This document shows, piece after piece, positions 38,470-46,898 of a stretch of DNA of 64,000 nucleotides (the first letter of the stretch is position 1; the number at the start of each line of letters is the position of its first letter). The stretch is from positions 31,232 to 95,231 of IMG/VR virus record IMGVR_UViG_3300021960_000043; one strand, 5' to 3'. The DNA is from a virus. A model generated the notes under the pieces. The model worked only from the letters and a program-made list of their open reading frames with translations, ran no database searches and was not told the DNA's origin. Both the position numbers and the translations under genes were made by a program.

Positions 38470-39872
38470 TCTTTCACCTCTAAGCCTTCTTTCTTTCTCA
38501 CAAACACCACTCTACCATCTTTTGCTTCATCGAACAATTGTCTACCCCATTTATCATAATTATTGTAAGCACTACCCGGAGAGCAATCTGTTTGCGTTTC
38601 ATAAGATTTCATCATCTTAGTTTTCGCTCTCCAACCTTCTCCCCTGTTACTTAGTTCTATACCAGCGACAGCGTTGTATGCTTTGAGCCATTTGCTTCTG
38701 TTTACTGCTTTCTCCTGTAGTTTTGGCCCTACATCTACCTCATCTTCAAGCCATAAAATTAGATTCTTAAATATATCATAAAGAATATCTTTTGCATAAT
38801 CTACATGCCTACCTTCAACAATCCAACTTTCATCCATCATAGCAAAGTGTGTAGCCATAATCAATGTATTATTTTCCATAGCAGGTATGAAAGAGGACAC
38901 AACCTCTAGAATGCTAGGGTTTAGATTTTCTAATAGAGAATAGTAATCATCAATAGCATCGTATAAAGCGGGATAGAATGTATTCTCATCAGCGGAAAAC
39001 ATTTCTGTCATAACAGATTGAACCAAATCTTCTTGTTCCTTACGAGACATACCATCCCATTGTACAAACGGTGTTTCACTTAAAGAAAGAACCTTATCTC
39101 TCAGCCTTTTTTCTAATCCTGTAAAGTAGTCAACTATTTCACTATAATCTACATCCATAGAAGCAGTTCTTTTGAACGCTGAAGCGGCTCTACGTTCACT
39201 CACTTGTTGTCGTCTTTCCCTTGTCCACGTACTCCAATATAGCAATACTCTTTGAAAGATACCTTTAGTCAACACATATTCTTTTACACCATTAGGTGGG
39301 TATGTAGTAATCCACAATGACACTAAAGATTCTGTTTCTATTCTACCCATCTTTGTGTGTTTGACTAAGACGTTGTTATTGCTTCCTACAGGATTGCAAG
39401 CAGACTGTAAGTAAAGGACAGTTTCTTGGCTATGTTTGTTTGGGTTAAGTATGATAGAGCCTTCATCGAAGTTCAATGCCTTTTGACCTGTTAACATGCC
39501 TTCTTTGAGTGTGGTAATTTTATTCCCTTCACTATCCTCTTCCATTTCAAAACCCCCAATCAAACCAGCATCTGTACCTGTGGTGTATAAATCACTACTA
39601 ATTCCAGCATCTCTCAAAACATCTCCAATAAACTCCCACGCTATTGACTTACCCGTTCTACTAGATTGAATCCAAAAAGAATGAACTCTAGGGTCTAAGT
39701 GTGTACTACCCCACGGTATACGCACATAAGGTACTGCTATTTGCCCTTGAATGAAAAAGAATGATAACATTCCCGGTATTTCATTATCAATTGAAATTGA
39801 ATTAAAATGGTCTAGATACCCTTTGAATAAAGGGTAATTTTGTGTTGCTTGATAATCTTCTGCTCTTCTCAT
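38466..39872 (-). CDS. P-loop ATPase, possible replicative helicase, 468 aa
   Basis: Contains a degenerate Walker A (QSSRTGKS, about residues 68-75) and a Walker B candidate (ALNFDEGSIIL, about 131-141), then a probable sensor/arginine-finger region (RVLLYWSTWTRERRQQ). The arrangement recalls primase-associated helicase-like ATPases of phages and archaeal plasmids (DUF3987/SF3-like), and a primase is encoded nearby. No other replicative helicase is visible in this window, so this is the best candidate. It starts a transcription unit: no ribosome binding site, a TATA box about 26 bases upstream and a palindrome between them. Confidence 0.6.
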   Translation of the reverse strand: MRRAEDYQATQNYPLFKGYLDHFNSISIDNEIPGMLSFFFIQGQIAVPYVRIPWGSTHLDPRVHSFWIQSSRTGKSIAWEFIGDVLRDAGISSDLYTTGTDAGLIGGFEMEEDSEGNKITTLKEGMLTGQKALNFDEGSIILNPNKHSQETVLYLQSACNPVGSNNNVLVKHTKMGRIETESLVSLWITTYPPNGVKEYVLTKGIFQRVLLYWSTWTRERRQQVSERRAASAFKRTASMDVDYSEIVDYFTGLEKRLRDKVLSLSETPFVQWDGMSRKEQEDLVQSVMTEMFSADENTFYPALYDAIDDYYSLLENLNPSILEVVSSFIPAMENNTLIMATHFAMMDESWIVEGRHVDYAKDILYDIFKNLILWLEDEVDVGPKLQEKAVNRSKWLKAYNAVAGIELSNRGEGWRAKTKMMKSYETQTDCSPGSAYNNYDKWGRQLFDEAKDGRVVFVRKKEGLEVKE

Positions 39873-39874
39873 AT

Positions 39875-39892
39875 TGACCCCTATAGAGGTCA
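39875..39892. promoter_or_regulatory. 18-bp palindrome, operator candidate
   Basis: TGACCCCTATAGAGGTCA has 7-bp arms with one mismatch around TATA. It lies exactly between the TATA box and the ATG at 39872 of the ATPase gene, over the expected transcription start. A dimeric regulator bound here would block initiation. Confidence 0.5.
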
Positions 39893-39893
39893 G

Positions 39894-39903
39894 TATATAT
39901 ATT
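39894..39903 (-). promoter_or_regulatory. TATA box for the ATPase gene
   Basis: AATATATATA on the minus strand in a 64-base AT-rich gap, centred about 26 bases upstream of ATG 39872. No GGTG-type site precedes the ATG, so a leaderless transcript is likely. Confidence 0.5.
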
Positions 39904-39936
39904 ATTCTAATAATTCTAATATTATTTATACAAAAA

Positions 39937-40635
39937 TTAACTTTTCTTCTTACGTTGAATTATCACAGGTTCTTCACTTGTTATCACTTCAACAATTCTC
40001 CCTCTAAGAACTTCTCCTAAACCTTTTATTGTTTTTAGTGATTCAGAAAATGCCATCTCTTCTATAGAGCCACAGTTTTCTAATAATTTCTCTCCCATCT
40101 CTCTACCTATACCCGGTATACTCAATAACATATCTAAACGAACATCATTTGTGCTTACTCTCTTGATTGCTTTAGCACCATGCCTTGATGCTGGCTTGTG
40201 TAATTTATCATGTAGTTTAACAATAAACATGGCTGCTTCTGATGTATTTTCTGTAAAGAAAACTTGACAATCAAAATCAGACATCACTCTTGCTATTGTG
40301 CCTAATAATTCGTTTTGTACTCTTGAATAACTAACTTTCTTACCATTATTCTTTGCCATACTGATGTACTTCGCTATTGAACCATGAACCAAAAGAAAAA
40401 ATCTTTCATAGTTCATATCCATGTTTTCCAATTGCCTCCATAGATGACCGCTGTGACTAGAAAGAAACAAATCGTTTATGCTCTTTGCTTCTATACAAGC
40501 CGCCCCTGAAAGATAGTCACCAACCACTAATTGTTTTCTAAGCACAACCAAACCTTCTCTTTGTGCTCTTCTAATTACAGATTCACATAGACTACCTCTT
40601 TCGTTACTATCTATTATTAAGTCAGGTTTAGGCAT
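39937..40635 (-). CDS. XPF/ERCC4-family structure-specific endonuclease, 232 aa
   Basis: The N-terminal nuclease domain has IDSNERGS (8-15) and GDYLSGAACIEAKSIND (39-55), the family's GD-x(n)-ERK-x3-D signature with E49, A50, K51 and D55. The usual Arg is Ala here, while acidic residues and Lys are kept. The C-terminal part carries paired helix-hairpin-helix motifs (LSIPGIGREMGEKLL; LKTIKGLGEVLRGRIVEV) that bind branched DNA. No helicase domain is attached, as in short archaeal XPF. Likely role: cutting forks, flaps or recombination intermediates during viral replication. The start overlaps the upstream zinc-finger stop. Confidence 0.9.
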   Translation of the reverse strand: MPKPDLIIDSNERGSLCESVIRRAQREGLVVLRKQLVVGDYLSGAACIEAKSINDLFLSSHSGHLWRQLENMDMNYERFFLLVHGSIAKYISMAKNNGKKVSYSRVQNELLGTIARVMSDFDCQVFFTENTSEAAMFIVKLHDKLHKPASRHGAKAIKRVSTNDVRLDMLLSIPGIGREMGEKLLENCGSIEEMAFSESLKTIKGLGEVLRGRIVEVITSEEPVIIQRKKKS

Positions 40636-40853
40636 TATTTTTCCCTCAAGTGTTGGTGTACTTTACAGTAGTTGGTGTCTCTATATTTTCTTATTTTACA
40701 TCTTTCATTTCTACTTGTAGTGGCTAGACATCTTTCTCCTAAAGGTGGGTTTCTCATACAATCAAAACAAAGATTGGTTGTAGAATGTTTTCTTGCTGTG
40801 TGGTTTCTTCTACCAAGTTTATTACCACAAACTCTACACTTATTTACAAGCAT
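40635..40853 (-). CDS. Small Cys/His-rich protein, 72 aa
   Basis: Two Cys clusters: KCRVCGNKLG with LCFDC (a zinc ribbon), then RCLATTSRNERCKIRKYRDT with YCKVH (a second knuckle). ATG 40853 is chosen because AGGGGG lies before it, although the frame is open further upstream. Basic overall and placed between primase and XPF genes, so a nucleic-acid-binding role is likely. Confidence 0.7.
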   Translation of the reverse strand: MLVNKCRVCGNKLGRRNHTARKHSTTNLCFDCMRNPPLGERCLATTSRNERCKIRKYRDTNYCKVHQHLREK

Positions 40854-40929
40854 CGCATTTCCCCCTTTTGTCATGCCCCCAATGTACTTTAGCACCACAC
40901 CATCTACATGATAATCTATTACGCATCAT
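40840..40929 (-). CDS. Zinc-finger microprotein, 29 aa
   Basis: MMRNRLSCRWCGAKVHWGHD followed by KRGKCDACK: two C-x2-C pairs 14 residues apart with His between, a minimal zinc ribbon. The start overlaps the primase stop (ATGA), and its end overlaps the next gene's start. Short, but the Cys spacing and coupling make it convincing. Confidence 0.6.
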   Translation of the reverse strand: MMRNRLSCRWCGAKVHWGHDKRGKCDACK

Positions 40930-42023
40930 ATCACATCCCCTGCTGTACCATCATAGTACATACAAATACCGCTACACAAACCTTCGTTAATTAAGGTCTT
41001 ACAACTACTTAGAGAATATTTTCCATTTACTATACTACTAACTTGTGTGTGAGTTATATTTTTATTAAAATCAACCCAACCTTGCGATTCGCATATTGAA
41101 ACTATTTTTTCTATGTGTTCATTTTTCTTCTCTTGTGTTACAGTATCAGGATGAAGAAACCATCTTAATCTTGAAGATAAATAATTAACTAAATGAAATC
41201 TTGCTTTATGAATAGGATTTCCTTCACCTAATGCTGATTGAACTAAACATGGAAGCACTAACATATTCCCAAAAGAAACATCCGGCATATCTCTTTTTTC
41301 CTCTTTTTTCTTAAATACAATAACTTTCTTTTTAGGTAATTCAAGATGCAAAGGCTTTCCATTACTAACTAAATCTGTGTAACCGACTCTAGGTGTTTGT
41401 GCATCATCTAAATAATCATAATACTCTAAATTAAGTATCTCATCAGATGTTAAGGGTATACTCCAACACTTTCTCTTAAAATTATATGAGTTAGGTATAC
41501 GAATCATACCTGCGAAATCAAAAGCAACTGTGGGGTCGCAACAAGATATGTTTAATTTTTTATCCCATTCAGATATTAATTTTTTACCAGCAGTTTTTAT
41601 CCTACTTACTTCTAAACCTGAGTTTGGTAATATAGTATCTTTAATTGGAATCCAAAAATGAAAACCACCTCCTGAAAACCACACATAGTGTTTGACTTCA
41701 TTTCTAAGTAAGTGTTTGTGTAGCCTTTTTACTTGTTCATGCATGAAAGAAAAATCAACATCTCTACCCTTATTCTTAAAATCTTTACAATCAAAATCTA
41801 AAACAAAATGTCTAACTATAGGTGTGTTATAGTCCACTCTATGATGTTTAGGTGGTGTAGTACCTCTATAACCATAGGCTGTAAAGTATACATTACCCAA
41901 TCCGTTTTTTCCTTTCCAATATCTTTCTAAGTCTTGTGCGTTGTGTACAATCCTTCTGAAACCCCTTTGACCGTTCATACCTATCTCTAGAACTTCTCTA
42001 GGATAATCTAATTCTACAAACAT
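40926..42023 (-). CDS. Single-chain PriS-PriL fusion primase, 365 aa
   Basis: The N-terminal archaeo-eukaryotic primase domain has FVLDFDCK (metal-binding D76, D78), WFSGGGFHFWIP (SGGGFH, 117-122) and AGMIRIPNSYNFKRKCW as the third motif. After a Lys-rich linker (231-244), residues 255-354 match the Fe-S domain of the large primase subunit: LPCLVQ (C259), GNPIHKARFHLVNYLSS, a helical middle, SLSSCKTL (C341) and EGLC (C350), with C354 nearby as the possible fourth ligand. Cellular archaea use two proteins for this. It would make primers for the PolB encoded nearby. Ribosome binding site: GTGATTGT. Confidence 0.88.
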   Translation of the reverse strand: MFVELDYPREVLEIGMNGQRGFRRIVHNAQDLERYWKGKNGLGNVYFTAYGYRGTTPPKHHRVDYNTPIVRHFVLDFDCKDFKNKGRDVDFSFMHEQVKRLHKHLLRNEVKHYVWFSGGGFHFWIPIKDTILPNSGLEVSRIKTAGKKLISEWDKKLNISCCDPTVAFDFAGMIRIPNSYNFKRKCWSIPLTSDEILNLEYYDYLDDAQTPRVGYTDLVSNGKPLHLELPKKKVIVFKKKEEKRDMPDVSFGNMLVLPCLVQSALGEGNPIHKARFHLVNYLSSRLRWFLHPDTVTQEKKNEHIEKIVSICESQGWVDFNKNITHTQVSSIVNGKYSLSSCKTLINEGLCSGICMYYDGTAGDVI

Positions 42024-42027
42024 ACAA

Positions 42028-42375
42028 TCACTTTAACATCTTTATGTATTTTTTTAAAGCCTTGTTAGCGATTACAGAAGGTGCGCTCATACCATAAAGT
42101 AAAAACTCTTTAGGATTAACTGCTACATCAAATGCATAGTAACCACCATCATACAAATCTTGTTGATAACCATTAGCAACTCTAATGTTTTCATTACCAT
42201 CCATATTTAGATAGACGTTTACTTTTGGTAATTCAGGAAAATCCTGTAGCAGACTATTGTTAGCCAACACTAATTTATCTAATTCCATTTTTGTTTTCTC
42301 TATCATTTCTTTTAACCATTTGTTATCTTGTTTATTTATTTCGCTGTTATTCAATACTATATCTTTCCATTTCAT
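42028..42375 (-). CDS. Unknown protein, 115 aa
   Basis: Not recognised. Helical N-terminal half (NKWLKEMIEKTKMELDKLVL) and beta-like C-terminal half with YYAFDVAVNPKEFLLYG. The start is taken at ATG 42375, which overlaps the upstream nuclease stop and has GGAGATGAC before it, rather than a further upstream ATG. It lies between the nuclease and primase genes, so it may be a replication accessory. Confidence 0.6.
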   Translation of the reverse strand: MKWKDIVLNNSEINKQDNKWLKEMIEKTKMELDKLVLANNSLLQDFPELPKVNVYLNMDGNENIRVANGYQQDLYDGGYYAFDVAVNPKEFLLYGMSAPSVIANKALKKYIKMLK

Positions 42376-43391
42376 AATGTCATCTCCTTTATCATATTCC
42401 AACCCGGACATATATCAATGTAATCACAATAACCACAAGGCATTGTTGTGTGACGGCAATACGTTTTACAATTCTCTGTATGTACCGGAGGAAAATCATT
42501 GTTCAAATGTGCTCTAATTACTTTTTCTTGCATGGTTTTTATTGACTTAGAAGCGTATCTTGATAGTCTCTTAGTATCTTCAATGACCCAAGTTGCACCA
42601 TCACCCCCGTTCACTTGTCCGTAAGGATATTCCCAAGCCCATTGTGTAACAGGTAGATATTCTGAATAATCGGATTTAACCAACATCATTCTATAAAACT
42701 CCATTTCAAATCTCATTCCTGAATATTTGTAGGGTTTTTCTTTCCATTTACCTGTTTTTAATTCCATTACTATGAAGCCACCATGTCCATCTGAAAACAC
42801 TCGGTCTACATAACCCTTGTAATGTACAGGTACTGTTACACCATCCACTTCTATATCTTCCATAGCGTGTACTTCTAACTCATTCCCAACAGGCTGCCAT
42901 AGATTCATTGTTTTGTCAGTATGACACACTAACAATCTTAACCAATTCCATTCAAACCATTGTTCTATGACCGTACCTTCTTCATAATGAAAACCATCTT
43001 CAGGTACAGGTAAGAAATCTTCTAATAACTTCTTAGCCGTTATTTGTTTATCTTCATCTAATAACTTCTTTACTACTTCTAAAACATCTTCATTAATTTG
43101 TTTCCAAAAGTATTCAACCACATTATGCACATTTGTACCCCTCACCATAGGTATAGTTTCACCCTGTGGTATTCTAAGTACATATTGATAGTAATATTGT
43201 CTAGGACACATCTTGAAGGTAGTTAGTGTGCTCTTAGTCATCCTCAACTTCATCACGTTGTTATCATCATCTACCATACCCGGATGCCAAGCATATGTGC
43301 TCATATTGTAAGACTCTTCTAACTCTTCATTGAGATATGTGGCTTCTTCTGTAAAGCCTTTATCATTAGGATTGAACTTGTGTAAACTCAT
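42372..43391 (-). CDS. Cas4/RecB-like PD-(D/E)XK nuclease with Fe-S cysteines, 339 aa
   Basis: Features of the Cas4/AddB-type family can be read in order: TLTTFKMCPRQYYYQYVLR (C62), VRGTNVHNVVEYF with the conserved His near 89, GYVDRVF for the catalytic Asp, IVMELKTGK for the E-x-K, FEMEFYRMMLV as the Q/Y helix region, and a C-terminal cluster CGYCDYIDICPGW with further Cys just before. The Cys set would bind a 4Fe-4S cluster. No CRISPR array or other cas gene is present, so this is a viral recombination/end-processing nuclease rather than an adaptation enzyme. Confidence 0.88.
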   Translation of the reverse strand: MSLHKFNPNDKGFTEEATYLNEELEESYNMSTYAWHPGMVDDDNNVMKLRMTKSTLTTFKMCPRQYYYQYVLRIPQGETIPMVRGTNVHNVVEYFWKQINEDVLEVVKKLLDEDKQITAKKLLEDFLPVPEDGFHYEEGTVIEQWFEWNWLRLLVCHTDKTMNLWQPVGNELEVHAMEDIEVDGVTVPVHYKGYVDRVFSDGHGGFIVMELKTGKWKEKPYKYSGMRFEMEFYRMMLVKSDYSEYLPVTQWAWEYPYGQVNGGDGATWVIEDTKRLSRYASKSIKTMQEKVIRAHLNNDFPPVHTENCKTYCRHTTMPCGYCDYIDICPGWNMIKEMTL

Positions 43392-43783
43392 ATTTTTACC
43401 TCTTTTTGTATGTTTATCATAAAACTCTTGTCTTGGTCTAAATATTTCTTCAAATCATAAACTAATATACAATCTACAAATGAAAGTAATATGAATACAG
43501 TAAATAAAGTCCCAAAACCAAGTAATTCAGAACGTGCTTCATCTTCTAAAAACATAACATAATTTTCTCCTACATAATATCCATCATCTGATTCTACACA
43601 TATTACTAATCTTTCATCAGGACATTCATCCAACATGGCTTGATTATATTCATCAATATAATCCATAGTGTCAGCCCATCTTAAAACCAAAAGGATGCAA
43701 ATTGAAGTAACTACTACAATTGTAAAACTTACAAGAGATAACGCAGATATTTTAGTGAAAAACAGTTTATCTCTATCAGTCAT
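43388..43783 (-). CDS. Two-pass membrane protein, 131 aa
   Basis: Two hydrophobic segments of membrane length: about residues 12-33 (SLVSFTIVVVTSICILLVL) and about 86-107 (GFGTLFTVFILLSFVDCILV). Between them is an acidic loop with two Cys (C53, C61) that could face outward. It is unrelated in sequence to the next membrane gene but forms a pair with it by overlap. It starts over the neighbouring stop. Possible role in membrane remodelling, exclusion or lysis; unknown. Confidence 0.7.
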   Translation of the reverse strand: MTDRDKLFFTKISALSLVSFTIVVVTSICILLVLRWADTMDYIDEYNQAMLDECPDERLVICVESDDGYYVGENYVMFLEDEARSELLGFGTLFTVFILLSFVDCILVYDLKKYLDQDKSFMINIQKEVKI

Positions 43784-44115
43784 TCTTCTCCCTCCTTTGT
43801 AATTTTATTATAAAACTCCTGTGCGCTAAGAGTGTCATCTTCTTTTTGTTTAACAGAGGTAATTTTCATCAATTCATACTCTTCCTTAGATGGTATGCGA
43901 TATACCCTTTTCTTTCTTTTTGAAACTAATATCTCAATAAAGAATGCTAGTGTGAAATAAATAATTACTAAAGTGGAAATAATGATACCGTTTTGATACA
44001 ATAATTCCAAGTTAGTATTTGATTCATATCTTATTTCTAATTTGTAGGAGTTAAACACCCCTAAACCGCCAATCATAATCATCACTAAATATCTAAATAA
44101 TCTTCTATAATTCAT
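43780..44115 (-). CDS. Two-pass membrane protein, 111 aa
   Basis: Hydrophobic segments at about residues 6-21 (LFRYLVMIMIGGLGVF) and 44-66 (GIIISTLVIIYFTLAFFIEILV), then a very basic stretch (SKRKKRVYR) and an acidic helical tail. The basic residues after the second segment predict a cytoplasmic C-terminus. Holin-like by shape, but no family is recognised. Preceded by GGAGAGGAA; its start overlaps a 19-residue bridging frame. Confidence 0.7.
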   Translation of the reverse strand: MNYRRLFRYLVMIMIGGLGVFNSYKLEIRYESNTNLELLYQNGIIISTLVIIYFTLAFFIEILVSKRKKRVYRIPSKEEYELMKITSVKQKEDDTLSAQEFYNKITKEGEE

Positions 44116-44171
44116 TTTTTATTCCTCTCCTTATATTCTTTCTTTCTTCTAAAGTATTTTTTCCACTTCAT
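44112..44171 (-). CDS. Basic microprotein or bridging frame, 19 aa
   Basis: MKWKKYFRRKKEYKERNKK fills the gap between two genes and has ATGA overlaps at both ends: its ATG overlaps the upstream stop and its TGA overlaps the downstream ATG. More than half of its residues are Lys or Arg. It could be a real microprotein or a frame that carries ribosomes across the gap. Confidence 0.35.
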   Translation of the reverse strand: MKWKKYFRRKKEYKERNKK

Positions 44172-44509
44172 TCTTCTTCCTCCTGTGAAATATACTCAAC
44201 TGATGCATTACAGGAAGAACAATGTAAGTGTGTCACTATACCTTCTTCACCCATCAAATCTTCTTTATCGTGGTCTGCTTGCCAAATTAATTGACCACCG
44301 CACCACCAACAAACATCTCTTCTAAGACTTCTTTGTTTCTCTATGAGTTTTTGTAAATATACAGATAAATCCATAGCCTCCTGTTGGGCGTGGTCTAACC
44401 ATTCTGATATAGATAAATCATCCCTTTCCATAGTAGTACCATATTTGTTTTTTCCAATTTCTGCTCTTTCCATTATTTTTTTACATACTTCATCTTCTAT
44501 TTTACTCAT
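44168..44509 (-). CDS. MazG-like helical domain plus zinc ribbon, 113 aa
   Basis: Residues about 1-60 contain KNKYGTTMERDDLSISEWLD followed by HAQQEAMDLSVYL, a pattern widespread in phages and similar to all-alpha NTP pyrophosphohydrolases (E-x3-E/D helices). The C-terminal part has CWWCGG and CSSCN, a zinc ribbon. ATG 44509 is chosen because GGTGATAAA lies directly upstream, inside the PolB stop region. A nucleotide-pool or DNA-modifying role is possible; the acidic motif is incomplete compared with active MazG. Confidence 0.6.
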   Translation of the reverse strand: MSKIEDEVCKKIMERAEIGKNKYGTTMERDDLSISEWLDHAQQEAMDLSVYLQKLIEKQRSLRRDVCWWCGGQLIWQADHDKEDLMGEEGIVTHLHCSSCNASVEYISQEEEE

Positions 44510-44513
44510 TTTA

Positions 44514-46898
44514 TCACCAATATTTTTTGGGAGTTTTATCGCCACAGGCGTAGGGTAAATCCCAACCTAATTCTTTGTAAATTGTGTCAATTTTACTTCT
44601 AATGAACTTTTCAACACAAATTGAATAATCTACTGTGAAGTCTTTTATTTCTTCACTATCTCTAAATGCAACAGACATACTGTGAGGCATACCCTCAGGA
44701 GTTTCACTCACATATATCCATTGACCTTTTTCGCCCACACGAAAAGTTTCTGTAGGCTCTAAGTTTTCATTGTAATATATCATACCTCTAGCAGCCATAG
44801 GTGGAACACCTTGATATTGTGCTTTACCTAATCTCCCATAAGGTGCAATTTCATCTAACTCGTATTCACCTTTTCTTAACTTTAGTGATATGTTTCTTAT
44901 TTTTTCAGATACAATATCTTCATCTTCATTGACTGATACTGACCTAAAAACAATATCTTGCACTTCTTTAGTGATGGGTGATGCACTAGCAGATTTGTGT
45001 TCATACCCTGTAACTTTCAACTGATTTCTCTTATGTTCAGGCCATGTATATAGACCGAAGTTTCTATTCTTTCCCTTACCCTGTCTACCTCTCCCTATGA
45101 AAAAGTAATCGAAGTAAGCCTCAAACTCTACTTCAAGAAGTCCTCTAGTATTCAAGTCCTCATTTATTTCTTGATTGAATATTTCAACAGCCTTCTCTAC
45201 ATCTTCAAATGGAATCTGCACATAACAAGAATCTGTATGACCTGCTACTACAAGATAATCTAAACCTTCGGCCTTCACTCTTAGTGTGTCCACAGCCTTG
45301 CGACCTGTGGCTGTAATAGCAGCACCCACATCAGGGTCTGTCCACATACCCCCTATCTTTGATTGAGCAATATAACCATAGCAAGCGTTAGCATTTACTT
45401 TAGCAGCCAATTGTAACATGTCATATTTGTTTTTATCTTTTTCATTTGTGGCTTCTTTCATCAGTTTTTTGTATTCTGTTCTAACAGATAACAAATCTTC
45501 TATAACTGATGGTAGTATACCTTTCTTTGATATGTCCCAAAAAGACCCATCAGGGGCTTGTATGATACCCTCACCAGCACCTCTTCGTTTAGTTGTCGGA
45601 CATAGGTTATATGCTAAAATTATGCTTGGGTATAGTGATTTGAAATCTAATAAAGAAATATGTTCTAATAAGCCATACTTCAAAGCGAACACATTGGCAG
45701 CCTTCAGGCTATCTCTTTCTGTGTAAGTTCTGCTAGGTGATTTCAAATCAGTTTCCCTAGCAAATAAACCTCTAATGTAATTAGTAACATTATGTGTACT
45801 GCTTATCTTTACACCACATATTTGCTGCATACCCAAGAAGTAAGGTACAAAATTAACAGCCTCGCAGACTTTTCTCAATAAGGTAGTATCAACTAAACAG
45901 TAATCAACAAACAAATCAAAATGTGTACGCCACCAAGTATGCACATCGAGTTTATTCCCCTCTTCATCTTCTTGTATTTTACCTTCAAACTCTAACTCTT
46001 CTGCTATGGTCTGTAGTTTTCTATTAGGAAGGCTTCTGCCCGACTTAGCGAATAGAGTTTCAATACCACTACCTGAACTTCCCATAGCAGCACTATCTAA
46101 TATCAGCCTACCTTTTATTGGCTGCGCGGTTTCTTTGTAAAATCCTGTTTTGATGTTAGGTCTTATCACTTCACCCACAGGGCTGAGTCTATCGGGGTCA
46201 TCTAATCGTCTGATTAAATGTGGTAAATCCGCCCAACAGATAGCATGTGCTATGAGTATATCAGGGTCACATATATCTAAGTGGTTAAGAAAACCATCGT
46301 GCATTTCTTTTTCAGAACCATACATTCTTCTTTCATAGCCGCCTTCTCTTTCTATGAAATCAACCTCAACACCTTCCATACCTTGACTATCATCACTCCA
46401 TGCGAACACCACAGGGTGTTCAGCGTGAGTGTCATCAATAGCCATAACCGTAGTAAAATCTTCTTTGGTGTCCCACTCTAAATCGAAATACCATATCCGA
46501 GGGTGAAACTCAGGAATACTACGCTTCTCAGGAAATCTTTGAAAGAGTATTTGGTCGCACCACGGATGTTCCGCTTCATATGTATCTGTGATGTTTATTA
46601 TATCCCAAAGAGAGCGAGGGTTGTCAAAACTAACTTTGTATAATCTAGTGCCATTTCTACCCATCGCTTCTTCTTCATGGTGGAATCTAACACCCTCTAC
46701 TGTAGCAGCGAGTCTAGATAACCTTCTAGGGCTTGTAGCAACAGGAATCCAACAGAACGGTCTTGTATATTCTTCATCTTCAGGGTTGATGGTTGTTGTA
46801 AACAACTCCCCATTTGCATTCCTAGTTCTCATATAGATAGAAGGTGTAGCGTAATAACCATGCCCTGTAGGATATATTTCATCTATTATCATGTTCAT
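44514..46898 (-). CDS. polB: Family B DNA polymerase, 794 aa
   Basis: Replicative polymerase with proofreading domain. Exo I is WYFDLEWD, Exo II IAHAICWADLPHL and Exo III YCLVD; the usual Asn and Phe of Exo II are replaced but Asp is kept. Polymerase motif A is DFKSLYPSI, motif B KVNANACYG, and motif C reads GHTDSCYV instead of the usual GDTDS. The first Asp of DTD is thus His, while the second, metal-binding Asp is kept. The C-terminal thumb is complete (TVDYSICVEKFIRSKIDTIY). The start is placed at the ATG overlapping the clamp gene stop; a second ATG six bases on is also possible. Clamp, clamp loader and primase are nearby. Confidence 0.95.
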   Translation of the reverse strand: MNMIIDEIYPTGHGYYATPSIYMRTRNANGELFTTTINPEDEEYTRPFCWIPVATSPRRLSRLAATVEGVRFHHEEEAMGRNGTRLYKVSFDNPRSLWDIINITDTYEAEHPWCDQILFQRFPEKRSIPEFHPRIWYFDLEWDTKEDFTTVMAIDDTHAEHPVVFAWSDDSQGMEGVEVDFIEREGGYERRMYGSEKEMHDGFLNHLDICDPDILIAHAICWADLPHLIRRLDDPDRLSPVGEVIRPNIKTGFYKETAQPIKGRLILDSAAMGSSGSGIETLFAKSGRSLPNRKLQTIAEELEFEGKIQEDEEGNKLDVHTWWRTHFDLFVDYCLVDTTLLRKVCEAVNFVPYFLGMQQICGVKISSTHNVTNYIRGLFARETDLKSPSRTYTERDSLKAANVFALKYGLLEHISLLDFKSLYPSIILAYNLCPTTKRRGAGEGIIQAPDGSFWDISKKGILPSVIEDLLSVRTEYKKLMKEATNEKDKNKYDMLQLAAKVNANACYGYIAQSKIGGMWTDPDVGAAITATGRKAVDTLRVKAEGLDYLVVAGHTDSCYVQIPFEDVEKAVEIFNQEINEDLNTRGLLEVEFEAYFDYFFIGRGRQGKGKNRNFGLYTWPEHKRNQLKVTGYEHKSASASPITKEVQDIVFRSVSVNEDEDIVSEKIRNISLKLRKGEYELDEIAPYGRLGKAQYQGVPPMAARGMIYYNENLEPTETFRVGEKGQWIYVSETPEGMPHSMSVAFRDSEEIKDFTVDYSICVEKFIRSKIDTIYKELGWDLPYACGDKTPKKYW

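Noticed and set aside
42372-43391. Cas4-like gene as sign of a CRISPR system
   Set aside because: No repeat-spacer array and no cas1, cas2 or effector gene in the window; Cas4-like nucleases are common in viruses.
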